64,000 nucleotides of DNA from Niastella koreensis GR20-10 (GCF_000246855.1 NC_016609.1:8692744-8756743), one strand, 5' to 3'. Positions 26,801 through 36,133 are shown, counted from the stretch's first letter. A program made the numbers and translations. Notes: generated from the letters alone by a model not told the origin.

Positions 26801-28084
26801 ATGAAATACCTGAAGATATTGTATGTGCAAGTGATCCTGGGCATCATTGCCGGTATATTGGTTGGCTGGCGGTTTCCCGAATTCTGGCAAAGCGCCAAAC
26901 TGATCAGCGAAACCTTCATCAACATGATCAGGATGGTGATAACCCCGGTGATCTTTCTCACCATTGTGTTAGGCATCTCCGGCGCCGGTGATATGAAGAA
27001 AGTAGGCCGGGTAGGATTAAAATCGCTGGTGTATTTTGAAGTGGTAACCACCCTTGCGTTGGTGATCGGTTTAATAACCGCCAACCTGGTAAAGCCGGGC
27101 AAAGGCATAAAAGCCAGTCATACCGCTACACAACAGGTAACAGAAATTTCGGAGCAAGCCAAACACATGAACTGGGGCGAGTTCTTTTCCCATATTGTTC
27201 CCTCCAACATTGTTGATGCCTTTGCCAAGGGCGATATTTTACAGGTTTTGTTCTTCAGTGTGCTGTTTGCCATTGGCCTGAAAATGCTGGGTAATTCCGG
27301 CAAGGGCCTGCTCACTACCTTCGAGAATTTTAATAAGGTGTTGTTCAATGTGCTGAAGATAGTGATGCGGCTGAGCCCCATTGGCGCTTTTGGCGGTATG
27401 GCTTACACCATTGGCAAATTTGGTTTTACAACCCTCATCGTATTGGGAAAACTAATGCTGACCTTCTACCTCACGGGCATTGTTTTCATTTTCGTAGTGC
27501 TCAACCTGATCTGCCGGTACTTTGGCATCAGTTTGTGGAAACTATTGGGCTATATAAAAGAAGAAATTTTAATTGTGCTGGGCGCCAGCAGCAGCGAAGC
27601 TGTATTGCCTTCTGTGATGCAAAAACTAACCGCGGCTGGTTGTGAAAAAGAAGTGGTGGGGCTGGTAATACCTACCGGGTATAGTTTCAATCTGGATGGC
27701 ACCACCATTTACCTGAGCATGGGCGTAATTTTCCTGGCGCAGGCATTTAATATCGATCTTTCCCTGGGGCAACAACTAACAGTTATAGGCATACTATTGT
27801 TAACCAGTAAAGGCGCCGCCGGCGTTACCGGCAGTGGCTTCATTGTACTGGCCAGCACGCTGACCGCATTAAAGGTAATCCCACTCGAAGGGCTGGCTTT
27901 ATTAATAGGCGTAGACCGGTTTATGAGTGAAGGCCGGGCTATCATCAATTTCATCGGCAATACCATTGCCACCGTGCTCATTGCCAAAAGCGAAAATGCA
28001 CTGGACATTACAACCTACCAAACGATTGTTGAAAAGAAAAAGACAACAGTGGCTCCCGGAACGCCAATACCCGAAGCCGTGTAA
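26801..28084 (+). CDS. Dicarboxylate/amino-acid:cation symporter (DAACS family)
   Basis: This 427-residue inner-membrane transporter belongs to the DctA/GltP family, which couples uptake of C4-dicarboxylates or acidic amino acids to H+ or Na+. Family marks are the hairpin-1 serine-rich loop (LGASSSEAVLPS), the NMDGT-like motif (YSFNLDGTTIY), hairpin 2 (SKGAAGVTGSGF) and the substrate-site region GVDRFMSEGRAIINFIGN. Its ATG begins two bases after the esterase stop, so it belongs to the SusCD-esterase transcript. That placement is unusual: a symporter for organic acids alongside glycan capture suggests that acids released by the esterase are taken up as well. The specificity, dicarboxylate or other, cannot be decided here. 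Confidence 0.92.
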   Translation: MKYLKILYVQVILGIIAGILVGWRFPEFWQSAKLISETFINMIRMVITPVIFLTIVLGISGAGDMKKVGRVGLKSLVYFEVVTTLALVIGLITANLVKPGKGIKASHTATQQVTEISEQAKHMNWGEFFSHIVPSNIVDAFAKGDILQVLFFSVLFAIGLKMLGNSGKGLLTTFENFNKVLFNVLKIVMRLSPIGAFGGMAYTIGKFGFTTLIVLGKLMLTFYLTGIVFIFVVLNLICRYFGISLWKLLGYIKEEILIVLGASSSEAVLPSVMQKLTAAGCEKEVVGLVIPTGYSFNLDGTTIYLSMGVIFLAQAFNIDLSLGQQLTVIGILLLTSKGAAGVTGSGFIVLASTLTALKVIPLEGLALLIGVDRFMSEGRAIINFIGNTIATVLIAKSENALDITTYQTIVEKKKTTVAPGTPIPEAV

Positions 28085-28122
28085 CAATAGGCAATGGACA
28101 ATAGGCAATAGACAATGGGCAA
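28085..28122. repeat. CAAT-type short tandem repeat after the symporter gene
   Basis: About three copies of a 12-nt unit close to CAATAGGCAATG (variants with GGACAAT, AGACAAT, GGGCAA) lie just after the symporter stop. Related CAAT/GGCAAT words recur in the palindrome at 49258 and inside both FecR genes. Confidence 0.6.
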
Positions 28123-28196
28123 AATCTCCATTAATTTATTCATTCACGCAAAGCACTCACGTGAGCTGTATTTCATTTGCTAATTTGCACATTAAC

Positions 28197-30551
28197 TTAC
28201 TCACACCTTGCCCCTACCGTAACAAACGAGTCCCTGGCAGGGAAGGAAAGGGTGCGCATCAGGTTGTCCTTTGTCCATAATTCCAGTGATACCATTTCAT
28301 TATACTTTACATCATGGATCAGTAACGTATCTACGGCGGTCATTGGACTTAGATAAATAGTATCAGATGCACCATTGGTGGTATTGATAGCATACAATAA
28401 CTGTTGTGTACAGTTGCCTTCTTTATGTACGATAGTGGAAAATGACACATTCTTAAAAGACTCGGGCGGATACACAAATGCCGGTTTAAAAATGGCGAAG
28501 ATGATATATAATAAGATGGCGGGCAGGGTAACCAACGCGGCTTTGGTGAAGTTTAGATTCCAGCCTTCAAATAACTTATCATTTAAAAGGAATTCCTGCA
28601 CCGCATCCTGGTTTTCTTTAAACTTTGGCATTAAAGAATTTCCCCCTTTATTAACATGCTCTTTCAATGACCATTCTGAAAGATTACTCCAGTAATCGCT
28701 GATCACTGCTTTTGTTCCTGCATATTTTTTGTATTTATACTGATCATATGAAAACAGGAAAAAGGCATTGATGGCATATTGGGTATCAATTTCTGTATAG
28801 GCCGGTGAATTGGCGGGGGTAATGGTTCTTGCTTCATCCAGTAAAGCAAGAATGGTTTCTCTGGCAATTACCTCTGTTTCGGCTGCTAACGAATCTAATA
28901 ATTGCAGCCGGATGTTATCAGGGAGCTTCTCTTCCTGCAACCAGGGAATCCGGGCTACTTTTAACAAAAGGTCGTGGGTCAATTCAACCGCCGGCTCCCC
29001 GCTGGTATTGTTTTTTAAAATTGCATCCAATAACGCCACGGTGAGCGACCATTGTAAACGCGGGTAAATGGCCAGCGAACAAAGCAGTTGAAACAACTTT
29101 TTATCGTTCAGGTATTGCTTTACATCCTGTACATTTTTAAATTCCTGGTCTTTCAGGCTGTACAGGCCTTGCAGTCTTTTATGTAACTGCTGTTGCGTGA
29201 TCTCACCATCTTCTGCAATGGCCTGGGCCAATAAGGCTACCGCCGTTGTTTCAGCGGGAACCAACAGGAAATTATTTTTTTGTAAAAGCGTTTCGTGCAG
29301 CGACCAGTCGGGCAGAGGCACCGGTGTGATAATTGACCGGGAATTCCATCTTTGAAAAGGAACTGGCATTTCCAAAAAATGACCGTCGCTGAATAAAAGC
29401 AGGTGGTAACCGGCATATTTATCGGCGAGCTTTTCCAATGAGATCGTATTACCATGTTCGTCCTGCACCTGGTTGGGCGTGCCCTGGAAATTATACCTGG
29501 CTACTTTTGTTACCGAAGCACATAGGGTGTTCACCAGATGGTTTAAATAGGCATGCCTGTGCGATTGGGGATGTGTATTGTCAACTAAAAAAAGATACTT
29601 CCTGTCTTTCCATTCATTCGAATATACCAGGGAGGTAAAACCGGCATTGCGAACGCTTTTATGAATGCTCTTTTGAATATTGAGACCGGGATTGTGTACA
29701 GCAGCCTGTTTTTTAAAAAAGCTTTTTATTTTTTGTATAGAAGGCGGCACGTGGATCAGATAATCCCGGTCGGGGAACAGTACGGTTGGTTGTGCCCAGG
29801 TGCCTTCCGATTCATAACCCGGGCCAACGAATTTTCTCGTTCCTCCGCGTTTGACAAAAATGGCATCTTCAGCACGTCGCTTTTCTTTCAGGTCCATTTT
29901 TTTCCTGTGCTCATACACAACGATCCAGGCCATGATGATGCCTGCAATGGTGCCAAATGTCATCGACAGTTGCAGGTTGATGTCGATAGGTACGGGCCTG
30001 ATATACCGTTCGGATGCTGTAACCGTAGCGGTAATGGTATGGTTTGTTTTTGCCGGTGCAATAGTTGTGGATGCTTGTGTTTTTACTGGTGAAGCAGGTT
30101 TGGCTTCGGGCTTTGCAACAACAGTATCCTGTTTGGGAAGGGTTGTTGGTTTGGCAGCTTCAGGGGTATTGTTTTTATTATTGGTGTACAGGTAAAATAC
30201 AACGCCTGTAATGACGATCAATAAAAACGCAGCGATCTTTAATGCAAAAACCTGCTTTTTGTGCGTATGCAACCATTGTGTGAACGGGCGAATGGGTGGC
30301 GTGACTATTGTTTTTTTCTCTGCAATATAGGCATCTATAATCTGGTGAAGATGTCGCTGGTCCCCGGCATTTTTGGCTATAACCGGTGCAATCAAAAATT
30401 TTAACCCGGCAAGCCCCATGTGGGAAACCGAAGTAGTGAGCAGGGCCGATTGAATTTCAAGGATCTGCTGTACGTTCAGTTCGTAGCCGCTGGCTTTTAT
30501 CAAGGTCAGCAATTCTTCTAAAGGGATCCTATAACTGCTTTTTTGCTTCAA
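28197..30551 (-). CDS. Membrane-anchored vWA-like (CoxE/SAV_2336-like) partner of MoxR
   Basis: This 784-residue protein is the partner of the MoxR ATPase upstream. Its N-terminal ~75 residues (LEELLTLIKASGYELN, KNAGDQRHLHQIIDAYI) resemble the helical domain of vWA proteins paired with MoxR (CoxE type). Helix 1 (103-122), a Pro/Lys/Ala-rich linker and helix 2 (194-213) follow. Next comes a degenerate vWA-like region: KYLFLVDNTHPQSHRHAYLN in place of DxSxS, YHLLLFSDGHF, and ITPVPLPDWSLHETLL, like the pattern in SAV_2336 proteins. A third helix near residue 680 leads to a C-terminal beta-rich domain. Translation starts at TTG in a TTGA overlap with the MoxR stop, so the genes are coupled. The family link is my reading, not a database result. 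Confidence 0.7.
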   Translation of the reverse strand: MKQKSSYRIPLEELLTLIKASGYELNVQQILEIQSALLTTSVSHMGLAGLKFLIAPVIAKNAGDQRHLHQIIDAYIAEKKTIVTPPIRPFTQWLHTHKKQVFALKIAAFLLIVITGVVFYLYTNNKNNTPEAAKPTTLPKQDTVVAKPEAKPASPVKTQASTTIAPAKTNHTITATVTASERYIRPVPIDINLQLSMTFGTIAGIIMAWIVVYEHRKKMDLKEKRRAEDAIFVKRGGTRKFVGPGYESEGTWAQPTVLFPDRDYLIHVPPSIQKIKSFFKKQAAVHNPGLNIQKSIHKSVRNAGFTSLVYSNEWKDRKYLFLVDNTHPQSHRHAYLNHLVNTLCASVTKVARYNFQGTPNQVQDEHGNTISLEKLADKYAGYHLLLFSDGHFLEMPVPFQRWNSRSIITPVPLPDWSLHETLLQKNNFLLVPAETTAVALLAQAIAEDGEITQQQLHKRLQGLYSLKDQEFKNVQDVKQYLNDKKLFQLLCSLAIYPRLQWSLTVALLDAILKNNTSGEPAVELTHDLLLKVARIPWLQEEKLPDNIRLQLLDSLAAETEVIARETILALLDEARTITPANSPAYTEIDTQYAINAFFLFSYDQYKYKKYAGTKAVISDYWSNLSEWSLKEHVNKGGNSLMPKFKENQDAVQEFLLNDKLFEGWNLNFTKAALVTLPAILLYIIFAIFKPAFVYPPESFKNVSFSTIVHKEGNCTQQLLYAINTTNGASDTIYLSPMTAVDTLLIHDVKYNEMVSLELWTKDNLMRTLSFPARDSFVTVGARCE

Positions 30552-31585
30552 TTGATCTGGCTGAGTTTTAATAATTGCTCTATTTCGTCGATGTCTTCCT
30601 TTGTCTTAAGCAGTGTATATAAACTTAGCTGCAGGGCTTTCTTTCGTTCGGGCGGTAAGAAAGCAATGGTATGCTCACTAATATCGTCCGTTATCAGTTT
30701 TTCCATATGCAACACCTTTAACCAGTCGAGCATTTCGCTGGTAGATGGGGGCTTTACATGGGTTTTACTTCTGATAAGATGGAAGAGTTGTAAGGCACGC
30801 TTGTAATGCACCGTAAAATCCATCCCGGAATGGTTGCTTATCTCCGTAAGGAATGGGCTGATGCGTTGTAAAATGATCTTTAACAGATCATCATCAGAAG
30901 GGAAGGGAATATGATAGAATAAACATCTGCGCAAAAAAGCATCCGGCAGGTTTCTTTCACTGTTGCTGGTGAGTATTATCAGGATCCTGGTTTTCCGGTG
31001 CTCGCTTTTAAACACCTCTTTTTCACATTCGGGTATATAAAAACGATTGTTTTCCATTTCACTTAACAGGTCGTTGGATAACTCCCGGGGCGCCTTGTCT
31101 ATTTCATCTATCAGCAACACCGAACTTTGCGGTTGTGGGCGAAGGGTATGCAAATTTCTTACACCCGCCAGTCCGAACTTTTCTTCTACCGCCAACCGGC
31201 CCCGGGTTTGACCAATGGCCTGGCCCATAGCGGCAAGGCTTATAAATTCCGTTACATTCTTTCTGCCTTCCTTATCCTGGAAGTGAGAAATGGCATCGTA
31301 ATTATAAAACAGGTCTCTCCCGGTAGAAGTACTCTTTGTATTAAATATAAAGGGAGTTGGAACGAAGGGCGTTAGATTGTCATCCACTTTTGTGCTTAAA
31401 TACCAGGCCGCCCAGTGAGCCAGCTGGGTTTTCCCCGTTCCCGGCTCGCCGGTGATCAGCAAAGGTTTTCCCAGTTTTAATGCGAGGAAAATGGTAGCCT
31501 TTAATGGATTGGTTTCGCTTAAATGATAGTATTCCGGGCTTTTATCATATTCGCCAAAGCCTATTTGAAAGTTTTCTAATGCCAT
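30548..31585 (-). CDS. MoxR-family AAA+ ATPase
   Basis: This 345-residue AAA+ ATPase has Walker A GEPGTGKTQ (residues ~46-54), Walker B and acidic residue VLLIDEIDKAP, sensor 1 ILTSNSERNLP, and the arginine finger region DAFLRRCLFYHIPFP. This order fits the MoxR group, whose members remodel or chaperone a vWA-domain partner. A large insert (residues ~70-150) includes TSTGRDLFYNYDAISHF, seen in MoxR proteins with a longer ATPase core. I chose the ATG at 1585 bases after position 30000 (31585); a TTG at 31636 would add 17 residues. It precedes the membrane vWA-like gene with a 4-nt overlap, which suggests a functional pair. Confidence 0.92.
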   Translation of the reverse strand: MALENFQIGFGEYDKSPEYYHLSETNPLKATIFLALKLGKPLLITGEPGTGKTQLAHWAAWYLSTKVDDNLTPFVPTPFIFNTKSTSTGRDLFYNYDAISHFQDKEGRKNVTEFISLAAMGQAIGQTRGRLAVEEKFGLAGVRNLHTLRPQPQSSVLLIDEIDKAPRELSNDLLSEMENNRFYIPECEKEVFKSEHRKTRILIILTSNSERNLPDAFLRRCLFYHIPFPSDDDLLKIILQRISPFLTEISNHSGMDFTVHYKRALQLFHLIRSKTHVKPPSTSEMLDWLKVLHMEKLITDDISEHTIAFLPPERKKALQLSLYTLLKTKEDIDEIEQLLKLSQIN

Positions 31586-31700
31586 AAGCCGTTTAAAATA
31601 AGGCCAAAAGATAGCAAGAGTAGGTTGGTTTTGCAACCCCGGTCACCAACATTTCTACAAATATAATCTGTAGTTTAGCGGTGCCTTTAAAATTATTAAC

Positions 31701-32657
31701 ATGAAACAGGTACTTGTTCTACTGATTTTACCAGCGTTATTTATAACAGCTTGTAACAACGATGGCTCCGAAACTGATTCCCAGATGGGGGCATTAAAAA
31801 AGAGGAATACGGTAGCCTGCCCGCCCGGTAGTAAACTGGATGTGGCCACCATTGAAAAGATCACCGGCATGAAAGGGGTGGAAAAGAAGGGTGAATACAA
31901 GATAACTGTTCCGCAGAACGATCTTAAAATGACGGTGGATGGGTTTAAAATAATTCCGCCCATGGGCTTAAGCAGCTGGGTGGCGTTTACACCCTGCGGT
32001 GACAGCGCCATGGTTATGGGCGACCTTATATTAACAGAAATTGATTTAAAATGGGTCCAGCAGGAAGTAGTGAACCAGGGGTTTTCCATCACGGCCATCC
32101 ACAACCATTTTGTACGCAACCGACCAACAGTGATGTATATGCACATTGACCGTAAAGCCGACATTACCACCCTGGCCAATGGCGTAAAATCAATCCTCAG
32201 CAAAATAAAAGAGATCAGAGGTGTCGATCCGGCAGGCGAAAAGGCAGACAGCGTGCAAAATACCCTCAATATTGCCCAGCTCGACAGCATGATGGGGCAG
32301 AAGGGGGAAATGAATAAAGGTGTATATAAATATACCATCGGCCGGCCCGATGTGCAATTGCTGGAACATGGCATTCCCGTAAGCAGTTTTATGGGTTTCA
32401 ATACCTGGGCTGCGTGGCAGGGTACACCAGACAGAGCGGCGGTATGCGGCGATTTTGTGATGCTTGAAGACGAAGTAGCGCCGGTAATAAAGGCATTGGT
32501 GGTAAACGGACTGGAAGTAGTGGCCGTTCATAATCATATGGTGCACGAAGAGCCCAAAACGTTTTTCCTGCATTACTGGGGCGTGGGAAATGCCCTACAA
32601 ATGGCAAAAGGACTACGGTCTGCCCTGAATGAAACCGGGAAAGGCGCGGCTCATTAA
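31701..32657 (+). CDS. DUF1259 lipoprotein with two tandem domains
   Basis: This 318-residue lipoprotein (lipobox ITAC, Cys ~18) carries two copies of the DUF1259 (LppY/LpqO) fold. The first copy has GLSSWVAFTPCGDSAMVMGD and ITAIHNHFVRNRPTVMYMHI; the second has GFNTWAAWQGTPDRAAVCGD and VVAVHNHMVHEEPKTFFLHY. The conserved HNH and MxxHx histidines in each copy suggest a metal or ligand site, but no function is established for the family. It sits alone between the MoxR pair (other strand) and the CNNM transporter, 85 nt upstream of the latter. A TAGTTTAG box at 31671-31678 resembles a -7 promoter element. Confidence 0.88.
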   Translation: MKQVLVLLILPALFITACNNDGSETDSQMGALKKRNTVACPPGSKLDVATIEKITGMKGVEKKGEYKITVPQNDLKMTVDGFKIIPPMGLSSWVAFTPCGDSAMVMGDLILTEIDLKWVQQEVVNQGFSITAIHNHFVRNRPTVMYMHIDRKADITTLANGVKSILSKIKEIRGVDPAGEKADSVQNTLNIAQLDSMMGQKGEMNKGVYKYTIGRPDVQLLEHGIPVSSFMGFNTWAAWQGTPDRAAVCGDFVMLEDEVAPVIKALVVNGLEVVAVHNHMVHEEPKTFFLHYWGVGNALQMAKGLRSALNETGKGAAH

Positions 32658-32684
32658 AGTACACAAAGTCTTAATTTACATTTC

Positions 32685-32692
32685 TATATTTG
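32685..32692 (+). promoter_or_regulatory. Candidate -7 promoter element
   Basis: TATATTTG fits the Bacteroidota TAnnTTTG consensus exactly, 50 nt before the chosen start of the transporter gene. No clear -33 TTTG was found at the expected distance. Confidence 0.35.
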
Positions 32693-32741
32693 CCCCAGAA
32701 AAGACATGGTGACAAAACCATGTCTTTTTAACTTATATAAT

Positions 32742-34016
32742 ATGGAAATCCTGATTATCCTGCTGTTGATTTTGCTTAATGGAATTTTTTCCATGAGTGA
32801 GATTGCACTCGTTTCCTCCCGGAAATTCAAGCTGGAGAATGCTGCCCGCAAGGGAAATTCCAACGCCCGTAAAGCGCTGGAACTGGCAAACAACCCCAAC
32901 ACGTTTTTATCAACCGTTCAAATTGGCATTACCCTCATTGGTATTTTGACCGGTATTTATAGTGGCGAGAAGATCCAGGACAACCTGCGCCTGGCCATTG
33001 AAAAAATTGAGTGGCTGAAAGCCTATTCCCAAACAATATCAGTGGCTGTGATCGTTGTGGTGATCACCTTTTTCTCTATTGTTTTTGGCGAATTGATCCC
33101 CAAACGCATTGGGTTGATGTTTCCTGAAACCATCGCTTCTTTTGTGGCCGCCCCCATGACCGTCATTTCTATTATTACCAAACCCTTCATCTGGTTACTC
33201 ACCAAAACAAATGATATCTTCCTGGGCATCTTTGGCCTCAAAGAGCAAAAAGAAGTAATTGTAAGTGAAGAAGAAATAAAGGCCATTGTACAGGAAAGCG
33301 CTGAAAGCGGAGAAATTCAGCAGATTGAACAAACCATAGTGGAAAGGGTTTTTGCCCTGGGCGACAGAAAGGTGAATGAGTTGATGACGCATCGCAACGA
33401 CCTGCTATGTTTCAACATCACCGATAACCTGGCGGCAGTAAAAGAAAAAGCGCAAAGCGAAGCCCACTCCGTATATCCTGTTTATAAACAAACAATGGAT
33501 AACATGGTAGGTGTGGTGTCGGTAAAAGATATTTTTCCAAAAGATTTTACAGCCAGCAAATTTGACCTGGCCAACTTTTTACGGCTGCCGGTAATGGTAC
33601 CCGAATCGACGCCTGCCTATAAGGTGTTGGAAAAATTCAAAGAGAGCAAGATGCATTATGCTTTTGTACTCGATGAATATGGAACGGTGATAGGCATGGT
33701 GAGCATGGACGACATTCTCGATGCCCTCATTGGTGATGTAACCGAATACAACCAGCAGGAATTCCAGATCCTTCAACGGGATGACAACAGCTGGCTGGCA
33801 GACGGCGGTTACCCCTATTTTGAATTTTTGAATTATTTCCATTTGCAGAACCGGGAACTGGAAGAAGGCGAGTACAATACTTTAGCCGGATTAATTTTAC
33901 ATGTGACCGGTTATATTCCCAAAACCGGCGAAATCATAAAATGGAACGAGTTTGAATTTGAGGTAATTGACCTGGATGGTCCAAAGATTGATAAGGTCCT
34001 GATTAGAAAGAAATAA
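32742..34016 (+). CDS. CNNM/CorC-type transporter with CBS domains
   Basis: This 424-residue inner-membrane protein has the CNNM (DUF21) layout: membrane helices in the first ~190 residues with GIFSMSEIALVSSRKFKLE, a Glu-rich cytosolic linker (VSEEEIKAIVQESAESGE), a pair of CBS domains (VNELMTHRNDL, YAFVLDEYGTVIGMVSMDDI) and a C-terminal CorC_HlyC domain (GEYNTLAGLILHVTGYIPKT). CNNM proteins export Mg2+, often with Na+, and CBS domains bind adenine nucleotides. Older annotation as haemolysin is not supported by function. I chose the ATG at 32742; an ATG at 32706 is possible but adds an ill-fitting N-terminus. Confidence 0.92.
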   Translation: MEILIILLLILLNGIFSMSEIALVSSRKFKLENAARKGNSNARKALELANNPNTFLSTVQIGITLIGILTGIYSGEKIQDNLRLAIEKIEWLKAYSQTISVAVIVVVITFFSIVFGELIPKRIGLMFPETIASFVAAPMTVISIITKPFIWLLTKTNDIFLGIFGLKEQKEVIVSEEEIKAIVQESAESGEIQQIEQTIVERVFALGDRKVNELMTHRNDLLCFNITDNLAAVKEKAQSEAHSVYPVYKQTMDNMVGVVSVKDIFPKDFTASKFDLANFLRLPVMVPESTPAYKVLEKFKESKMHYAFVLDEYGTVIGMVSMDDILDALIGDVTEYNQQEFQILQRDDNSWLADGGYPYFEFLNYFHLQNRELEEGEYNTLAGLILHVTGYIPKTGEIIKWNEFEFEVIDLDGPKIDKVLIRKK

Positions 34017-34061
34017 AACGTTGAGCTGACATTATATTTTTACGGCTTGTTAAAAAAATAT

Positions 34062-34091
34062 TTTGATTATTCATTAAACGCCGTAGTTTAG
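34062..34091 (+). promoter_or_regulatory. Candidate promoter of sigma-1
   Basis: TTTG (34062-34065) and TAGTTTAG (34084-34091) are 18 nt apart, close to the Bacteroidota -33/-7 pattern (TTTG, TAnnTTTG), and lie 57 nt upstream of the sigma-1 start. Confidence 0.35.
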
Positions 34092-34148
34092 CCGCGTTGT
34101 TCGTGGAATATAAAACCTTTAGGCCTGTAAATTAAACGCTGAATACCC

Positions 34149-34742
34149 TTGTCATTTCAACCTGAATACCCTGAGATCGATCTACTGAAGCTGGTTGCTG
34201 AAGGTGACAGAAATGCATTTACCCAGATTTATAATAATTACCGCAATAAGATTTACTCCATCGCCTACGAGCTCACCGAATCAACCGGCGTATCGGAAGA
34301 AATTGTGCAGGATGTTTTCTTAAAGATCTGGGTAAAAAGGGAAACGCTCAATGAAGTGGAGCATTTCAAAGCCTACCTGTTTACGATCACCCGTAATTAT
34401 GTATTTGCAGCCCTGAAAAAAATTGCCCGCAGGGAAAGCCTGGAAGTCAGCGCCATGGAAGGTGCACCGCTGTATCACCACGATACTGAAGACCAGGTGC
34501 AAAACAACGAATACACCCGCATTTTACAAGCCGCCATCGACCGCCTGCCCGAACAACAAAAGCAGGTGTACAACCTCGTAAAAAAAGAAGGCCTGAAAAG
34601 GGAAGAAGCCGCCGCCGCACTGCAGCTGTCGCCCGAAACTGTAAAGACGCACCTGGCTGCTGCCATGCGCAGCATCAGGACCTATTGCCTCACCCGCCTT
34701 GATGTTACCATTGCGTTGATCATTCTGATGCGTCACTATTAA
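34149..34742 (+). CDS. ECF RNA polymerase sigma factor (sigma-1)
   Basis: This 197-residue ECF sigma factor has region 2 (AFTQIYNNYRNKIYSIAYEL, EIVQDVFLKIW, FKAYLFTITRNYV) and region 4 (AIDRLPEQQKQVYNLVKKEG and LSPETVKTHLAAAMRSIRTY, a helix-turn-helix), the pattern of the Bacteroidota group that pairs with FecR-like anti-sigma factors. The start is a TTG codon; no ATG fits the full region 2. FecR-1 follows 146 nt downstream, so sigma-1 probably drives the FecR-1 and lyase genes when a surface signal arrives. Confidence 0.93.
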   Translation: MSFQPEYPEIDLLKLVAEGDRNAFTQIYNNYRNKIYSIAYELTESTGVSEEIVQDVFLKIWVKRETLNEVEHFKAYLFTITRNYVFAALKKIARRESLEVSAMEGAPLYHHDTEDQVQNNEYTRILQAAIDRLPEQQKQVYNLVKKEGLKREEAAAALQLSPETVKTHLAAAMRSIRTYCLTRLDVTIALIILMRHY

Positions 34743-34888
34743 TCAGCTGATACTCACTGTGGTCTTTCCAATTCAAAAATATTTCTAAAATTTTTTCACC
34801 CGGACTCACCCAAAGGGTTTTGTACTGCACTCTCTATATGTACAAGTGGCCCAAGTGTAAGACCGGTCAAAACACCCAACTGTAGATT

Positions 34889-36133
34889 ATGGCTTCAAAG
34901 CTGGAATATTTATTAAACAGGTACGCTGATAAAACAGCAACACCAGCCGAAAAGGAAGAACTGATGCGTTTGTTGCAGGAGAACAGCAACGACGTAACGG
35001 TGCAGCATGTGATAGATAAAATGATTGCTGAACGTCCTGTAACGCATGAGATGTCTGAAAAAACGGCCCAGGCTGTATTACAGGCAATCTTTGAAGCCGA
35101 TGAAACTCCCGTGGTTACTCTGGAAACAACCCCGGTACGCCGCATGCCTTACTGGCGCATAGCAGCCGCAGCAGTAGTGTTGCTGATGGTTACAGCTGCC
35201 GGCCTGGTGTGGATGAATTATAATTCAAAAACACAGGTGGCAGTTAAGATAAAGAATGATGTGGCGCCTGGTGGCAATAAAGCGGTGTTGACGTTGGCGG
35301 ATGGCAGCACGATTGTGCTGGACAATGAGAAGAACGGGGTAGTAGCGCAGGAGGGAAATGCAAAGGTGGTAAAGCTGAAGAACGGACAATTGGTATATGC
35401 AAAGGCCGATGCTGGATCAGTAGACGCCAATGCACCGGTAACGTATAATACTCTGTCAACCCCAAAGGGTGGTCAGTATAACATTGAATTACCCGATGGC
35501 AGTAAAGTGTGGTTGAATGCGGCTTCGTCTATCACCTACCCCACCGCCTTTGATGCAAAAGAAAGAAAAGTGCAGGTTACCGGTGAAGCTTATTTTGAAG
35601 TTGCCAAGTTAGTGACGGTGAAAGATGGCAAACGTGTACCGTTTTTGGTTGATATCAAAAACAAAACAACTGGTAAAGATCTGGGACAGGTGCAGGTGTT
35701 AGGTACGCATTTTAACATCAATGCCTATGATGATGAGGATGTAGTGAAAACAACGTTGCTCGAAGGCTCAGTGAAATTCTCGGCAATCGGTCCCGGCTCA
35801 GCCGGGAGCAAATCGGCAATTTTAAAGCCTGGTGAACAGGTATCGGCTTCCCACTCATCTCAGTTATCCCAACCCATCCCGGTTCAGACAGATGAGGTAA
35901 TGGCCTGGAAAAATGGAGTATTTCACTTTGAAAATGCCGATATAAAAACAGTGATGCGGCAGGTGTCGCGCTGGTACGATGTGGAAGTAGTATATAAAAG
36001 AAGCCTTGATAATGATGATCCTTTATTCTTTGAAGTAACACGAAACACCAATTTGAGCGACGTATTACGGGTGTTGAACCTGGCGGGTGGCGCCAGATAC
36101 ACCATTCAGGATAAAAAGATCATTGTCCAATAA
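34889..36133 (+). CDS. FecR-type anti-sigma factor (FecR-1)
   Basis: This 414-residue protein is the membrane anti-sigma factor for sigma-1. The N-terminal ~90 residues form the cytosolic sigma-binding helices, one membrane helix follows (WRIAAAAVVLLMVTAAGLVW), then the periplasmic FecR beta-domain (GGQYNIELPDGSKVWLNAAS, VTGEAYFEVAK) and a DUF4974/STN-like tail (DEVMAWKNGVFHFENADIKT). Between the strands GSVK and LKPGE lies a stretch encoded by a palindrome flanked by CGGCAAT repeats (35781-35820), peptide SAIGPGSAGSKSA; the paralogue at 42348 has a related insertion at the same place. The lyase gene follows 45 nt downstream. Confidence 0.93.
   Translation: MASKLEYLLNRYADKTATPAEKEELMRLLQENSNDVTVQHVIDKMIAERPVTHEMSEKTAQAVLQAIFEADETPVVTLETTPVRRMPYWRIAAAAVVLLMVTAAGLVWMNYNSKTQVAVKIKNDVAPGGNKAVLTLADGSTIVLDNEKNGVVAQEGNAKVVKLKNGQLVYAKADAGSVDANAPVTYNTLSTPKGGQYNIELPDGSKVWLNAASSITYPTAFDAKERKVQVTGEAYFEVAKLVTVKDGKRVPFLVDIKNKTTGKDLGQVQVLGTHFNINAYDDEDVVKTTLLEGSVKFSAIGPGSAGSKSAILKPGEQVSASHSSQLSQPIPVQTDEVMAWKNGVFHFENADIKTVMRQVSRWYDVEVVYKRSLDNDDPLFFEVTRNTNLSDVLRVLNLAGGARYTIQDKKIIVQ
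35781..35820. repeat. Palindromic element inside FecR-1
   Basis: CGGCAATCGG, then the palindrome TCCCGGCTCAGCCGGGA (35791-35807), then CAAATCGGCAAT make a 40-bp block that does not look like FecR coding sequence but keeps the frame. The palindrome is almost identical to the loop of the terminator at 5527-5543. Confidence 0.65.

Noticed and set aside
31655-32401. 248-codon minus-strand frame over the DUF1259 gene
   Set aside because: It is antisense to a gene with a lipobox and two conserved domains and has no features of its own.
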